A stretch of DNA of 64,000 bases, taken from Paracoccus marcusii. GTDB taxonomy: Bacteria; Pseudomonadota; Alphaproteobacteria; Rhodobacterales; Rhodobacteraceae. A program made the translations under genes and the position numbers. This document shows, piece after piece, positions 24,080 to 33,014 of this stretch; the stretch's first letter is position 1, and the number at the start of each line of letters is the position of its first letter. The notes below the pieces were generated by a model that did not search any database, was not told where the DNA came from, and worked only from the letters and a program-made list of their open reading frames with translations. The stretch is from NCBI RefSeq assembly GCF_028621715.1, contig NZ_CP117466.1, forward strand, positions 2,926,501-2,990,500. Reading direction: 5' to 3'.

Positions 24080-25245
24080 GCGGCGCGCCCGGCGGCATCC
24101 GCTGACGCCCAGGCCCACTGAAAATTATAGCCGCCCAGCCACCCCGTCACGTCGACGCATTCGCCGATGAACGCCAGTCCGGGCACCTGGCGCGCCTGCA
24201 TGGTCCGCGCGTCCAGATCGCGCGTATCCACGCCGCCCAGGGTCACTTCGGCGGTGCGATAGCCTTCGGTCCCCACGGGTCGGACCTGCCACCGGTTCAC
24301 ACGCGCGCCCAGCGCGTCCAGCCGGGCGTTCGACTGATCGGCCAGCCGCGCCTGTGCCAAGCCCGCGTCCGCCGCCACGGATTGCGCAAGGCGTTCCGGC
24401 AGCATCTGGGCCAGGACGGTCGCCACCTGCGCCTTGCCGCCGCGTGCGGCCTTCAGGTCGGCGGCGATGTCGCGGTCGGGCGCAAGATCGATGGTCAGCA
24501 CTTCGCCCGCCTGCCAGAAGCTTGATATCTGCAGGATCACCGGGCCGCTCAACCCGCGATGCGTGAACAGCAGCGCATCGCGAAAGCTGCCCCTGCCATG
24601 CGTGATCCGCGCCTCGACCGACAGCCCGGCCAGCGGACGGCACAGCGCCAGATCCTGTTCCGCAAAGGTCAGCGGCACCAGCGCGGGCCGCGTATCGACA
24701 AGACGTAACCCGAACTGACGCGCCAGATCATAGCCTAGCCCCGTCGCCCCGATCTTGGGGATCGACTTGCCGCCCGTCGCCACGACGACCCGACCCGTGC
24801 TGATCGGCCCGCCGGAGGTCGCGACCACGAACCGATCACCATCCTGGCTGACGCCGTCGATGCGCGTGCCAAGGCGCAGGTCTGCCCCGGCCATGCGATC
24901 CAGCAGCATGTCGGTGATCTGCGTGGCCTTGCCGTCGCAGAACAGTTGCCCCTGGGTCTTTTCATGCCAGGCGATTCCCGCCCGGTCGACCAGATCGACA
25001 AAGGCCTGCGGACGATACCGCGCCAAGGCACTGGCTGCGAAGCGCGGGTTGTCCGACAGGAAACGGTCCGGCCCGGTCGCGAAGTTGGTGAAATTGCACC
25101 GCCCGCCGCCGGAAATGCGGATCTTTTCGGCGGGCGTCGGCGCATGATCCAGCACCACGACCCGCCTGCCCTGCGCGACGGCAGAGCCTGCGCAGAATAA
25201 TCCGGCCGCCCCGGCCCCCAGAATGACGATATCGGCATGTTCCAT
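24076..25245 (-). CDS. FAD-dependent oxidoreductase, HI0933-like flavoprotein family
   Basis: 389-residue NAD(P)/FAD-dependent protein of the HI0933/YhiN group. Dinucleotide fold at the N-terminus (ADIVILGAGAAGLFCAGSAV), KIRISGGGRCNFTNF typical of the family, VVATGGKSIPKIGATG in the middle, and the C-terminal LAFIGECVDVTGWLGGYNFQ with WAWASADAAG. No enzyme reaction is established for most members; some are linked to tRNA modification or stress. ATG 25245 was chosen because it places the FAD fold three residues into the protein. Stop shares CTAG with mscS. Confidence 0.9.
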   Translation of the reverse strand: MEHADIVILGAGAAGLFCAGSAVAQGRRVVVLDHAPTPAEKIRISGGGRCNFTNFATGPDRFLSDNPRFAASALARYRPQAFVDLVDRAGIAWHEKTQGQLFCDGKATQITDMLLDRMAGADLRLGTRIDGVSQDGDRFVVATSGGPISTGRVVVATGGKSIPKIGATGLGYDLARQFGLRLVDTRPALVPLTFAEQDLALCRPLAGLSVEARITHGRGSFRDALLFTHRGLSGPVILQISSFWQAGEVLTIDLAPDRDIAADLKAARGGKAQVATVLAQMLPERLAQSVAADAGLAQARLADQSNARLDALGARVNRWQVRPVGTEGYRTAEVTLGGVDTRDLDARTMQARQVPGLAFIGECVDVTGWLGGYNFQWAWASADAAGRAA

Positions 25246-25339
25246 GGCGCGTCGATACCGGGGCTTTGGGACGGGGGCAAGATTTCTGCATTTTTCGTCT
25301 TGCACCCATCTGCGGGCTTGGGTAATCACCCTCCACAGT

Positions 25340-25414
25340 TGGGGCGTGGCCAAGTGGTAAGGCATCGGTTTTTGGTACCGTGTACCGTAGGTTCGAATCC
25401 TACCGCCCCAGCCA
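25340..25414 (+). tRNA. tRNA-Gln(UUG)
   Basis: 75 nt with encoded CCA (25412-25414). Acceptor stem TGGGGCG/CGCCCCA, D-arm GCCAAGTGGTAAGGC, anticodon loop TTTTGGT with anticodon TTG, T-arm with GTTCGAATC. The first base pair of the anticodon stem is a T-T mismatch (TCGGT against ACCGT). Discriminator base is G, as expected for Gln. Upstream sequence shows only a weak promoter candidate. Confidence 0.97.
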
Positions 25415-25435
25415 ATATCCAGAAAGTCGAATAAT

Positions 25436-25483
25436 CAGCCGTACTTGGCTGCCATACATCATGTCGCCTACGCCGACATGATG
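25436..25483 (-). terminator. tandem hairpins at the 3' end of iclR
   Basis: First hairpin (on the minus-strand RNA): perfect 10-bp stem with arms 25474-25483 and 25457-25466, embracing the iclR stop codon. Second: 5-bp stem CAGCC/GGCTG (25447-25451 with 25436-25440), followed by ATTATT. It would separate iclR transcripts from the opposing tRNA gene. Confidence 0.5.
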
Positions 25484-26259
25484 CTGCGCACGGCCTCGGC
25501 GGCCAAGGGTGCGTTGCGGCGGCGGAACTCCTCCGGATCCCACTCCGACAGCGATCCGGCGATGTGGATCGCGGCGATCGGGCGGCCCGATGCGTCCGGG
25601 ATCGCCACGCCAAGGGCCACCTCTCCCATCAGGATCTGCTCCAGCGCCAGCGCGTGGCCGGCCTCTCGCGCCAACGCGACCTGGTCGCGGATCGCCTGGG
25701 GATCGGTCAGGGTCCGGGGCGTCAGCGGCCGAAGACTGGCCTGGTCCAGGATCTGGTCGACCTCGGTCGGGGGCAGCATCGCCATGACCGCCCACCCGCC
25801 CGACGTGCAGGTCGTGGGCACGCTGTTGCCCACCAAGGTCGCAAAGAACGTCTCGCGCTTGCTTTGCATCCGGGCGGCATAGACCATGCGCTGACCATCG
25901 AACAGTGACAGGTCGACCCGTTCGCGGACGTTGCGACGCAGGTCCAGCAGGATCGGACTGGCGCGACGCACCAGCGGGTTCAGGCGCAGATAGTCGTGCG
26001 TCAGGTCCAGGATCGGCAGGTCCAGACGAAAGCCGCGACCATCCTCGGCCAACGTCAGATAGCCCAGCTTGCGAAAGGTGTGCACCAGACGCTGCGCCGC
26101 GCTGCGCGTCAGCCCGGTCCGCGTGGCGATCTGGCCAAGCGACAGTGCCCCGTCGGCATCGCGAAACGCTTCCAGAACGCTCATTCCGCGGGCAAGGGAT
26201 TGGACGAACAAGGCATTCTCTGCCTGCGGACCGTCCGGATCGTGATTCTTGCGCTGCAT
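25468..26259 (-). CDS. IclR family transcriptional regulator
   Basis: 263 residues: an N-terminal winged helix-turn-helix (about 18-80: LARGMSVLEAFRDADGALSL, IATRTGLTRSAAQRLVHTFR) and the C-terminal IclR effector domain (about 95-255: RVDLSLFDGQRMVYAARMQS, AMLPPTEVDQIL, GVAIPDASGRPIAAIHIAGS). It is transcribed away from the M81-peptidase/ABC operon across a 78-bp region that holds a 19-bp palindrome, so it most likely regulates that operon and itself. The effector is unknown, presumably the imported compound or a product. Confidence 0.92.
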   Translation of the reverse strand: MQRKNHDPDGPQAENALFVQSLARGMSVLEAFRDADGALSLGQIATRTGLTRSAAQRLVHTFRKLGYLTLAEDGRGFRLDLPILDLTHDYLRLNPLVRRASPILLDLRRNVRERVDLSLFDGQRMVYAARMQSKRETFFATLVGNSVPTTCTSGGWAVMAMLPPTEVDQILDQASLRPLTPRTLTDPQAIRDQVALAREAGHALALEQILMGEVALGVAIPDASGRPIAAIHIAGSLSEWDPEEFRRRNAPLAAEAVRSIMSA

Positions 26260-26272
26260 GCAATCTCCGACA

Positions 26273-26299
26273 TTGACATGATCAATTTTGGGTTAATAC
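26273..26299 (+). promoter_or_regulatory. candidate promoter of the M81-peptidase/ABC operon
   Basis: Perfect -35 TTGACA (26273-26278) followed after 15 bp by TAATAC (26294-26299). Predicted start about 26305, at the left edge of the palindrome, so a bound regulator could block initiation. The stretch is locally AT-rich. Confidence 0.45.
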
Positions 26300-26305
26300 A
26301 CTCGT

Positions 26306-26324
26306 GATACAATGCAACTGTATC
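26306..26324. promoter_or_regulatory. 19-bp palindrome, candidate IclR operator
   Basis: GATACA (26306-26311) and TGTATC (26319-26324) form a perfect 6-bp dyad with a 7-bp spacer, in the gap between iclR and the divergent operon. Position and symmetry fit an IclR-type operator; not matched to a known site. Confidence 0.5.
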
Positions 26325-26337
26325 GGATGACAATACA

Positions 26338-27861
26338 TTGCTGACCCAGACGATTCCTGCCCGTCCTTTGCGGATCGCCCTTGCGGGCTTCGTTCATGAG
26401 AGCAATTCCTTTGCCCCAAGCCCCGCCGACATGGCGGCCTTTGAACAGGGCGGCGGCTATCTGCCTCTGTGCCGCGGGGCGCAGATCATCGATCGGGCGC
26501 GGGACGTGAACCTGCCGATCGCCGGCGTCATCGCGCATGGCGAAAAGCAGGGCTGGCAGATGGTGCCTGTCGTCTGGGCCGGTGCGGTCCCATCCGCGCC
26601 GGTGACCGCCGATTGCTACGCCGCCCTGACCGAGGAGATCGTCCAAGGCCTGCGCGATGCGGGGCCACTGGACGGCGTCTTTATGGACCTGCATGGCGCG
26701 ATGGTGGCCGATGGGGCGCCGGACGGCGAAGGCCTGCTGTTGGAGCGGGTGCGCCAGGCAGTCGGGCCGAATACGCCTGTCGTCGCGGCGCTGGACCTGC
26801 ACGGCAACATCACGGCGCGGATGGTGGACAATGCCGACCTAATGGTGGGGTTCCGCACCTATCCGCATGTCGACATGGCCCTGACCGGGCATCGTGCGGC
26901 TCAGCAACTGGACCGCCTGATGAGCGGCGCGCCTAACGCCAAGGCGTTCCGGCAGCTGGATTTTCTGATCCCGATCGCCTGGCAGGCGACCGATGCACAG
27001 CCCGCAGCCGGGCTTTATGACCGGGTTGCCGCCTGCGACGGTCAGGGCTGTGCGTCGCTGTTCGTGGGGTTTCCCGCGGCCGATTTCGCCGACTGCCGCC
27101 CCTCGGTCATCGCCTATGCCCAGACGCAGGCACAGGCCGATGCGATGGCCGACGGCTTGGCACAGGCCCTGCGCGAGGCCGAACCCGCGTTCCGCGGCGA
27201 ATGCCATAGCGCCGCGGGCGGGGTGGCAGAGGCGATGCGCCGCGCAACAGATCGGCCGGTGATCCTGGTCGACACGCAGGACAATCCCGGCGCAGGCGGC
27301 AATTCCGACACGACCGGCATGCTGCGCGCCCTGGTCGAGGCCGATGCCCGGGACGCGGCCATCGGCCTGATCATCGATCCGGAGGCGGCGGCGGCGGCCC
27401 ATGCCGCGGGGGTGGGCGCGACCATCGATCTGGCCCTAGGCGGTCGGTCCGGCATTCCGGGCGATGCGCCATTTCAGGGCCAATTCACCGTGGACGCGCT
27501 GTCCGACGGGGCCTGCCATGCCACGGGCCCGTTCTATGGCGGCGCGCATCTGGCGCTTGGGCCGTCCGCCTGCCTCAGCATCGGGGGCGTGCGGGTCGCC
27601 GTCGCGTCGGAAAAGGCGCAGATGGCGGATCGGCAGATGTTCCGCTTCCTGGGGATCGTTCCCGAGGAGCAGGCCATCCTGGTCGTAAAAAGCTCGAACC
27701 ATTTCCGTGCCGATTTCGCCCCCATCGCGGCGGCGATCCTGACCTGCGCCGCGCCCGGGCCCATGCCCGTCAGCCCGGCCAGCCTGCCCTTTCGCAACCT
27801 TGCCCCCGGCATCCGGCTTGAGCCGGGCGGCGCACCCTTCACACCCCCCGCGCAAGGCTGA
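26338..27861 (+). CDS. M81 family metallopeptidase (MlrC-like)
   Basis: 507 residues from a TTG start; a second TTG at 26368 would give MRIALAG, closer to the usual start, and neither has a good ribosome site. Family signatures: IALAGFVHESNSFAPSPADM near the N-terminus, VFMDLHGAMVADGAPDGEG (Asp/His metal site), LDLHGNITARMV, GFRTYPHVDMALTGHRAA, and VDTQDNPGAGGNSDTTGMLR. MlrC of Sphingomonas degrades linearised microcystin, but most homologues sit in catabolic clusters and act on unknown amides or peptides. Here it is the first gene of the island and precedes the binding protein by 42 bases. Confidence 0.88.
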   Translation: MLTQTIPARPLRIALAGFVHESNSFAPSPADMAAFEQGGGYLPLCRGAQIIDRARDVNLPIAGVIAHGEKQGWQMVPVVWAGAVPSAPVTADCYAALTEEIVQGLRDAGPLDGVFMDLHGAMVADGAPDGEGLLLERVRQAVGPNTPVVAALDLHGNITARMVDNADLMVGFRTYPHVDMALTGHRAAQQLDRLMSGAPNAKAFRQLDFLIPIAWQATDAQPAAGLYDRVAACDGQGCASLFVGFPAADFADCRPSVIAYAQTQAQADAMADGLAQALREAEPAFRGECHSAAGGVAEAMRRATDRPVILVDTQDNPGAGGNSDTTGMLRALVEADARDAAIGLIIDPEAAAAAHAAGVGATIDLALGGRSGIPGDAPFQGQFTVDALSDGACHATGPFYGGAHLALGPSACLSIGGVRVAVASEKAQMADRQMFRFLGIVPEEQAILVVKSSNHFRADFAPIAAAILTCAAPGPMPVSPASLPFRNLAPGIRLEPGGAPFTPPAQG

Positions 27862-27903
27862 CGCCAAGATCACCCCGCGGACCCGTTCAACAGAGAGGAC
27901 ACC

Positions 27904-29469
27904 ATGCTCAAGAAATTGACTGCCACGCTTCTGGCCTCGACCATGCTGACAGGCGCGGCCTGGGCCGAGACCACCGTCAAGGCCGTGATGCATTCCGGCC
28001 TGCGCGTGCTGGACCCCGTGATCACCACCGCCCACATCACGCGCAACCATGCCTACATGATCTATGACGTGCTGATCGCGCAGGATTCCGATTTCCAGCC
28101 GCAGCCGCAGATGGCCGACTGGACCATTTCGGACGATCAGCTGACCTATACCTTCACGCTGCGCGACGGGCTGACCTTCCATGACGGCGCGCCGGTGACG
28201 GCGGCCGATGCCGTGGCCTCGCTGCAGCGGTGGGGGCAGAAGGACGCGGGCGGACAGGTCATCATGGACCGCACCGCCAGCCTTGAGGCGACCGATGACA
28301 AGACGATCACCTGGACGCTGACCGAACCCTTCGTGCCGATGCTGGACGTGCTGTCCAAGCAGTCGGCCCTGCCCCCCTTCATCATGCCCGCCCGCGTGGC
28401 CGAGACCTCGGCCGACGAGGCGATCACCGAATACGTGGGCTCGGGGCCGTTCCGCTTTGTCGAGGCGGAGTTCCAGCCGGGGCTGATGGTCGTCTATGAG
28501 AAGTTCGACGAATACGTGCCGCGCGACGAACCCGCCGACTGGATGGCCGGCGGCAAGGTCGTCAATGTCGACCGCGTCGAATGGGTCAACATGCCCGACG
28601 TCCAGACCGCCGTGAACGCGCTGTCGGGCGGAGAGATCGACTATATCGAGGCGATGCAGGTCGACCTGATCCCGCTGCTGGAGGGTGATCCGAACATCGT
28701 CGTCGAAACGCGCGAGCCGACCGGCATGCAGACGATGACGCGGATGAACTTCCTGCACCCGCCCTTCGACAACGTCCAGGTCCGCCAGGCGGCCATCAAG
28801 GCGATCACCCAGGAACCGGTCCTGGCCGCGATGGTCGGCAACCCCGAATATTATTCGGTCTGCGGCGCCATCCTGGGCTGCGGCACGCCGCTAGAGAACG
28901 CGACCGGCACCGAAACCCTGACCCAGGGCGGCGGCGCCGAGGAGGCGCGGGCGCTGCTGGAACAGGCGGGCTATGACGGCACGCCGGTCGTGCTGATGGC
29001 GCCCACCGACATGGTGGCGCTGGCCACTCAGCCCGTCGTCGTGTCGCAGATGCTGCGCGAGGCCGGGTTCCAGGTCGAGCTGCAGCCGATGGACTGGCAG
29101 ACGCTGGTCACCCGCCGCGCCAGCCAGGCGGCCCCGGCCGAGGGGGGCTGGAACGTGTTCATCACAAACTGGATGGTGCCGGAGATCTCGAACCCGATCT
29201 CGAACCCGATGCTGAACGGACGCGGCGACGACGCCTGGTTCGGCTGGCCCACCGACGAGACCATCGAGGGTCTCAAGGAGGAGTTCATCGACGCCCCCGA
29301 CGCCACAGCCCAGGCCGCGGTCGCCGAGAAGATCCAGGCCCACGCCCTGGAGAACGGCTTGCTGATCCCTCTGGGTCAGTACACCCTGCCGCAGGCCCGC
29401 CGCACCACGATCACCGAGATGATCAACTCGCCCGTGCCGGTCTTCTGGGGCTTGCAGAAGTCCGAGTGA
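27904..29469 (+). CDS. ABC transporter substrate-binding protein, family 5 (dipeptide/oligopeptide type)
   Basis: 521-residue periplasmic receptor with signal peptide 1-21 (ending GAAWA|ET). SBP_bac_5 features: VMHSGLRVLDPVITTAHITR, TYTFTLRDGLTFHDGAPVTA, AVASLQRWGQKDAGG, and FLHPPFDNVQVRQAAIKAIT. Good ribosome site AGAGAGG before ATG 27904. It is the binding partner of the permeases and fused ATPase that follow after a strong hairpin. Ligand unknown; the hydrolases in the operon imply a compound with amide bonds. Confidence 0.93.
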   Translation: MLKKLTATLLASTMLTGAAWAETTVKAVMHSGLRVLDPVITTAHITRNHAYMIYDVLIAQDSDFQPQPQMADWTISDDQLTYTFTLRDGLTFHDGAPVTAADAVASLQRWGQKDAGGQVIMDRTASLEATDDKTITWTLTEPFVPMLDVLSKQSALPPFIMPARVAETSADEAITEYVGSGPFRFVEAEFQPGLMVVYEKFDEYVPRDEPADWMAGGKVVNVDRVEWVNMPDVQTAVNALSGGEIDYIEAMQVDLIPLLEGDPNIVVETREPTGMQTMTRMNFLHPPFDNVQVRQAAIKAITQEPVLAAMVGNPEYYSVCGAILGCGTPLENATGTETLTQGGGAEEARALLEQAGYDGTPVVLMAPTDMVALATQPVVVSQMLREAGFQVELQPMDWQTLVTRRASQAAPAEGGWNVFITNWMVPEISNPISNPMLNGRGDDAWFGWPTDETIEGLKEEFIDAPDATAQAAVAEKIQAHALENGLLIPLGQYTLPQARRTTITEMINSPVPVFWGLQKSE

Positions 29470-29478
29470 TCGAAAGCA

Positions 29479-29499
29479 GGGGGCGGTCCCGCCGCCCCC
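29479..29499 (+). terminator. hairpin between binding-protein and permease genes
   Basis: Perfect 8-bp GC stem (29479-29486 with 29492-29499, loop TCCCG) in the 55-base gap, with no T-run. Likely an mRNA stabiliser or partial terminator that keeps binding-protein expression above permease expression. Confidence 0.5.
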
Positions 29500-29524
29500 C
29501 CACCCACCTGATCGGAGAAACCTG

Positions 29525-30466
29525 ATGCTGGGGTACATCCTGCGGCGCATTCTGGCCGTCATTCCGGTGATGCTGCTGGTCGCCGTCTTCGTCTTCCTGC
29601 TGCTGCGCCTGACGCCGGGCGACCCGGCCGCGATCATCGCGGGCGACATGGCGACCCCCGCCCAGCTGGAGCGCATCCGCGAGGCCATGGGCCTGAACGA
29701 CCCGCTGCACATCCAGTTCGTGACCTGGGTCGGACAGCTGCTGCGGGGCGATCTGGGCGTGTCGCTGATCTCGAACACGCCGGTGGCCACGATGGTCGCC
29801 GACCGCATCGCGCCGACCCTGTCCATCGCGGTGCTGACCATCGTGATGTCGGTCGCGATCGCCGTGCCGATGGGCGTGCTGGCCGCGTGGAAGCATCGCA
29901 GCATGGCCGATTACGCGGTGATGACCTTCTCGGTCTTGGGGTTTTCGGTGCCGGTCTTCGTGATCGGATACCTCTTCATCCTGGTCTTCTCGCTGCAGCT
30001 GGGCTGGTTCCCGGTGCAGGGATACACGCCCCTGTCGTCGGGCCTGGGCGGGTTTCTGTCAAATGCCTTCCTGCCCGCGCTGACGCTGTCCACCATCTAT
30101 GTCGCGCTGATCGCGCGCATGACGCGGGCCAACATGCTGGAGGTGCTGGGCGAGGACTATATCCGCACAGCCCGCGCCAAGGGGGCCCCGGAACGCACCG
30201 TCCTGTTCCGCCACGCGCTGAAGAACGCGGCCGTGCCGATCCTGACCGTGATCGGCACCGGCTTTGCCCTGCTGATCGGCGGGGTGGTGGTGACCGAGAC
30301 CGTCTTCAACATTCCCGGCGTGGGCCGCCTGACGGTCGATGCGATCCTGGCGCGCGACTATCCGGTCATCCAGGCGATGATCCTGCTGACCAGCTTCCTC
30401 TATGTGCTGGTGAACCTGCTGATCGACCTCAGCTACAGCCTCTTTGACCCAAGGATCCGTTACTGA
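29525..30466 (+). CDS. ABC transporter permease, DppB/OppB type
   Basis: 313-residue inner-membrane subunit. N-terminal MLGYILRRILAVIPVMLLVA is the typical OppB start (TM1), followed by the periplasmic loop DPAAIIAG...LNDPLHIQFVTWVGQLLRGD. The cytoplasmic EAA loop is EDYIRTARAKGAPERTVLFR, contacting the ATPase. Ends with SYSLFDPRIRY, the classic end of this family. The stop overlaps the next gene start by one base. Confidence 0.95.
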   Translation: MLGYILRRILAVIPVMLLVAVFVFLLLRLTPGDPAAIIAGDMATPAQLERIREAMGLNDPLHIQFVTWVGQLLRGDLGVSLISNTPVATMVADRIAPTLSIAVLTIVMSVAIAVPMGVLAAWKHRSMADYAVMTFSVLGFSVPVFVIGYLFILVFSLQLGWFPVQGYTPLSSGLGGFLSNAFLPALTLSTIYVALIARMTRANMLEVLGEDYIRTARAKGAPERTVLFRHALKNAAVPILTVIGTGFALLIGGVVVTETVFNIPGVGRLTVDAILARDYPVIQAMILLTSFLYVLVNLLIDLSYSLFDPRIRY

Positions 30467-31341
30467 TGGCACAGGTACCGCAACCGACCTCGGCGATGCA
30501 GCCGGTCCTGCGCGCGCTGCGCCTGCCGCATCTGGGCGCAGGCAGCAAGATCGCGGCGCTGGTGCTGGCCGTCATCGTCCTCCTGACGCTGCTGGCGGGC
30601 TGGATCGCACCGCACGACCCGCTGGCGATGAACCCCATGGCCCGCCTGCAGGGCCCGATCGAGGGCCATCCCCTTGGCACCGACAATTTCGGCCGCGACA
30701 TCTTCAGCCGCGTGCTGATCGGGGGACAGCTGTCGCTGATCATCGGCATCGCCACGGCGGTGGTGTCGGTCCTGCTGGGTCTGATCATCGGCATGATCGC
30801 GGGCTTCTTCCGCACGGCGGACGCGATCATCATGCGGGCGATGGACGCGCTTATGGCAATCCCCTCGATCCTGCTGGCCATCGCGCTGGTGGCGCTGAAC
30901 GGCCCGTCGGTCGGATCGGTCATCGCCGCGATCACCATCCCAGAGATCCCCCGCGTCGTGCGCCTGGTCCGCGCCGTTGTCCTTTCCGCGCGCGAGGAGC
31001 CCTATGTCGAGGCCGCGATCGCGCTTGGCACGCCGATGCGCAAGATCCTGATACGCCACCTGGTGCCGAACACCACCGCGCCCCTGATCGTGCAGGGCAC
31101 CTACATCCTGGCCAGCGCCATCCTGACCGAGGCGATCCTGTCCTTCCTGGGCGCAGGCGTCAGCACCGAGACCCCCACCTGGGGCAACATCATGGCCGAG
31201 GGTCGGCTGTTCTTCCGCATCAAGCCGGAGCTGATCCTCTATCCCGGCATCGCGCTGTCGCTGTGCATCCTGTCGATCAACCTTCTGGGCGACGCGGCAC
31301 GCGACATGCTGGACCCGCGGCTGAAGAAAAGGGCAGGCTGA
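30466..31341 (+). CDS. ABC transporter permease, DppC/OppC type
   Basis: 291 residues. N-terminal OppC-type region with TM1 at about 27-45 (ALVLAVIVLLTLLAGWIAPH) then HPLGTDNFGRDIFSRVLIGG, the hallmark of this subunit. The EAA loop is EEPYVEAAIALGTPMRKILI. C-terminal NLLGDAARDMLDPRLKKRAG is standard. One-base overlaps with both neighbours show tight translational coupling. Confidence 0.95.
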   Translation: MAQVPQPTSAMQPVLRALRLPHLGAGSKIAALVLAVIVLLTLLAGWIAPHDPLAMNPMARLQGPIEGHPLGTDNFGRDIFSRVLIGGQLSLIIGIATAVVSVLLGLIIGMIAGFFRTADAIIMRAMDALMAIPSILLAIALVALNGPSVGSVIAAITIPEIPRVVRLVRAVVLSAREEPYVEAAIALGTPMRKILIRHLVPNTTAPLIVQGTYILASAILTEAILSFLGAGVSTETPTWGNIMAEGRLFFRIKPELILYPGIALSLCILSINLLGDAARDMLDPRLKKRAG

Positions 31342-33014
31342 TGCAGTTCAAGACACGCAACTTCGACGCGGCCGACGTGGTGCTTGAGGCCCGCGAGCTG
31401 ACCGTGACCCTGCCCGAGACGCCGGGAAACCCCGCGGTCCTGAAGGGCATCGACGTGACCATCCGCGCGGGCGAGACCGTCTGCCTGGTGGGCGAATCCG
31501 GGTCGGGGAAATCCGTCACCTCGCTGGCGATCATGGGGCTGCTGCCCGACGCGCTGCGCGTCGCGGGGGGCACGATCCAGTTGCAGGGGCGCGACCTGTT
31601 GCCCCTGACACAGGCGCAGATGCGCGACCTGCGCGCGGCCCGCGTCGCGATGATCTTCCAGGAGCCCATGACCGCACTGAACCCGGTCCTGCGCGTGGGC
31701 GACCAGATCATGGAGGTGATGGAGCTGCACACCGACCTGCCCGCCGCGGAACGCCGCCGTCGCGCCGTGGCAATCATGGAGCAGGTCCATCTGCCCGATG
31801 TCGAGCGCATCTTCCGCAGCTATCCGCATCAGCTGTCGGGCGGCCAGCGCCAGCGGATCATGATCGCGATGGCCCTGGTACTGGAACCCGTCCTGCTGAT
31901 CGCGGACGAACCCACGACCGCGCTGGACGTGACCACGCAAAAGCAGATCCTGGCGCTTATCGACGAATTGCAGCGCGACCATGGCACGGCGGTGCTGTTC
32001 ATCACCCATGACATGGGCGTCGTCGCGGAAATTGCCGACACCGTCTATGTCATGAAGCAGGGAGAGATCGTCGAACATGGCGCGGTCGAGACGCTGCTGC
32101 GCAGCCCGCAGGCGGACTATACCCGCAAGCTGCTGAAGGCCGTGCCCAGCCTGTCGCCCCGCGAAGCCCGGCCCCAGGCGGCGGATGCCGTCCTGCGGGT
32201 CGAGCGGCTGAACAAGATCTATGGCGGCGGCGGCATCCTGCGCAAGCTGCCGCAGGCGCATGCCGCCCGCGACGTGACCTTCGCCCTGTCGCGCGGTCGC
32301 ACCCTGGGGATCGTCGGCGAGAGCGGGTCCGGCAAGTCCACCGTCGCGCGCTGCATCATGCGGCTGATCGACCCCAGTTCGGGGCGCATCCTGCTGGACG
32401 ATGCCGACATCGCGAACCTTTCGCGCGGCGCGTTGCGCCCGCACCGCCAGAAGCTGCAGGTGGTGTTCCAGGACCCGATGCGGTCGCTGAACCCGCGCTG
32501 GACCATCGGCGAAAGCCTGATCGAGGGGCCATTGAACTATGGCACCAGCCGTACGGACGCGATGGCCGAGGCCGCGCGCCTGATGGGCGTCGTGGGCCTG
32601 CCCGCCGACGCGCTGGCCCGCTATCCGCACCAGTTCTCGGGCGGGCAGCGGCAGCGCATCGCCATCGCCCGCGCGGTGATGATGCGCCCCGACGTGCTGG
32701 TCGCGGACGAGGCCGTGTCGGCGCTGGACGTGTCGGTGCAGGCGCAGGTGCTGGACCTTCTGGACCAGCTGCAGCGCGACCTGGGCATCGCCATCGTCTT
32801 CATCACCCACGATCTGCGCGTCGCCGCCCAGATCTGCGACGAGGTGATCGTCATGCAGCGCGGCGCCGTGGTGGAACACGGCCCCGCGGGCGAGGTGCTG
32901 GCCGCGCCCGCCCATCCCTATACCCGCGCCCTGATCGAGGCCGCTCCCGGCCGGTCATGGGACTTCCAGAACTTCCGTGCCATGCCAGAGGTGAGACATG
33001 CCGAACCTGCCTGA
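31341..33014 (+). CDS. dipeptide-type ABC ATPase, two nucleotide-binding domains fused (DppD-DppF)
   Basis: 557 residues carrying both ATPase halves. NBD1: Walker [12 protein letters not shown] (about 52-62), signature LSGGQRQR, Walker [16 protein letters not shown]2: Walker [13 protein letters not shown] (about 328-339), signature FSGGQRQR, Walker [15 protein letters not shown], where Ala replaces the usual Pro of ADEP. Fused DppD-DppF (GsiA-like) proteins are common in Rhodobacteraceae. ATG 31341 overlaps the permease stop. Its 3' end overlaps the first M20 gene by 17 bases. Confidence 0.93.
   Translation: MQFKTRNFDAADVVLEARELTVTLPETPGNPAVLKGIDVTIRAGETVCLVGESGSGKSVTSLAIMGLLPDALRVAGGTIQLQGRDLLPLTQAQMRDLRAARVAMIFQEPMTALNPVLRVGDQIMEVMELHTDLPAAERRRRAVAIMEQVHLPDVERIFRSYPHQLSGGQRQRIMIAMALVLEPVLLIADEPTTALDVTTQKQILALIDELQRDHGTAVLFITHDMGVVAEIADTVYVMKQGEIVEHGAVETLLRSPQADYTRKLLKAVPSLSPREARPQAADAVLRVERLNKIYGGGGILRKLPQAHAARDVTFALSRGRTLGIVGESGSGKSTVARCIMRLIDPSSGRILLDDADIANLSRGALRPHRQKLQVVFQDPMRSLNPRWTIGESLIEGPLNYGTSRTDAMAEAARLMGVVGLPADALARYPHQFSGGQRQRIAIARAVMMRPDVLVADEAVSALDVSVQAQVLDLLDQLQRDLGIAIVFITHDLRVAAQICDEVIVMQRGAVVEHGPAGEVLAAPAHPYTRALIEAAPGRSWDFQNFRAMPEVRHAEPA

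Noticed and set aside
25340..25414. tRNA-Gln as integration site of the neighbouring catabolic island
   Set aside because: No integrase gene and no second copy of the tRNA 3' end were seen in the window, and base composition stays like the surroundings.
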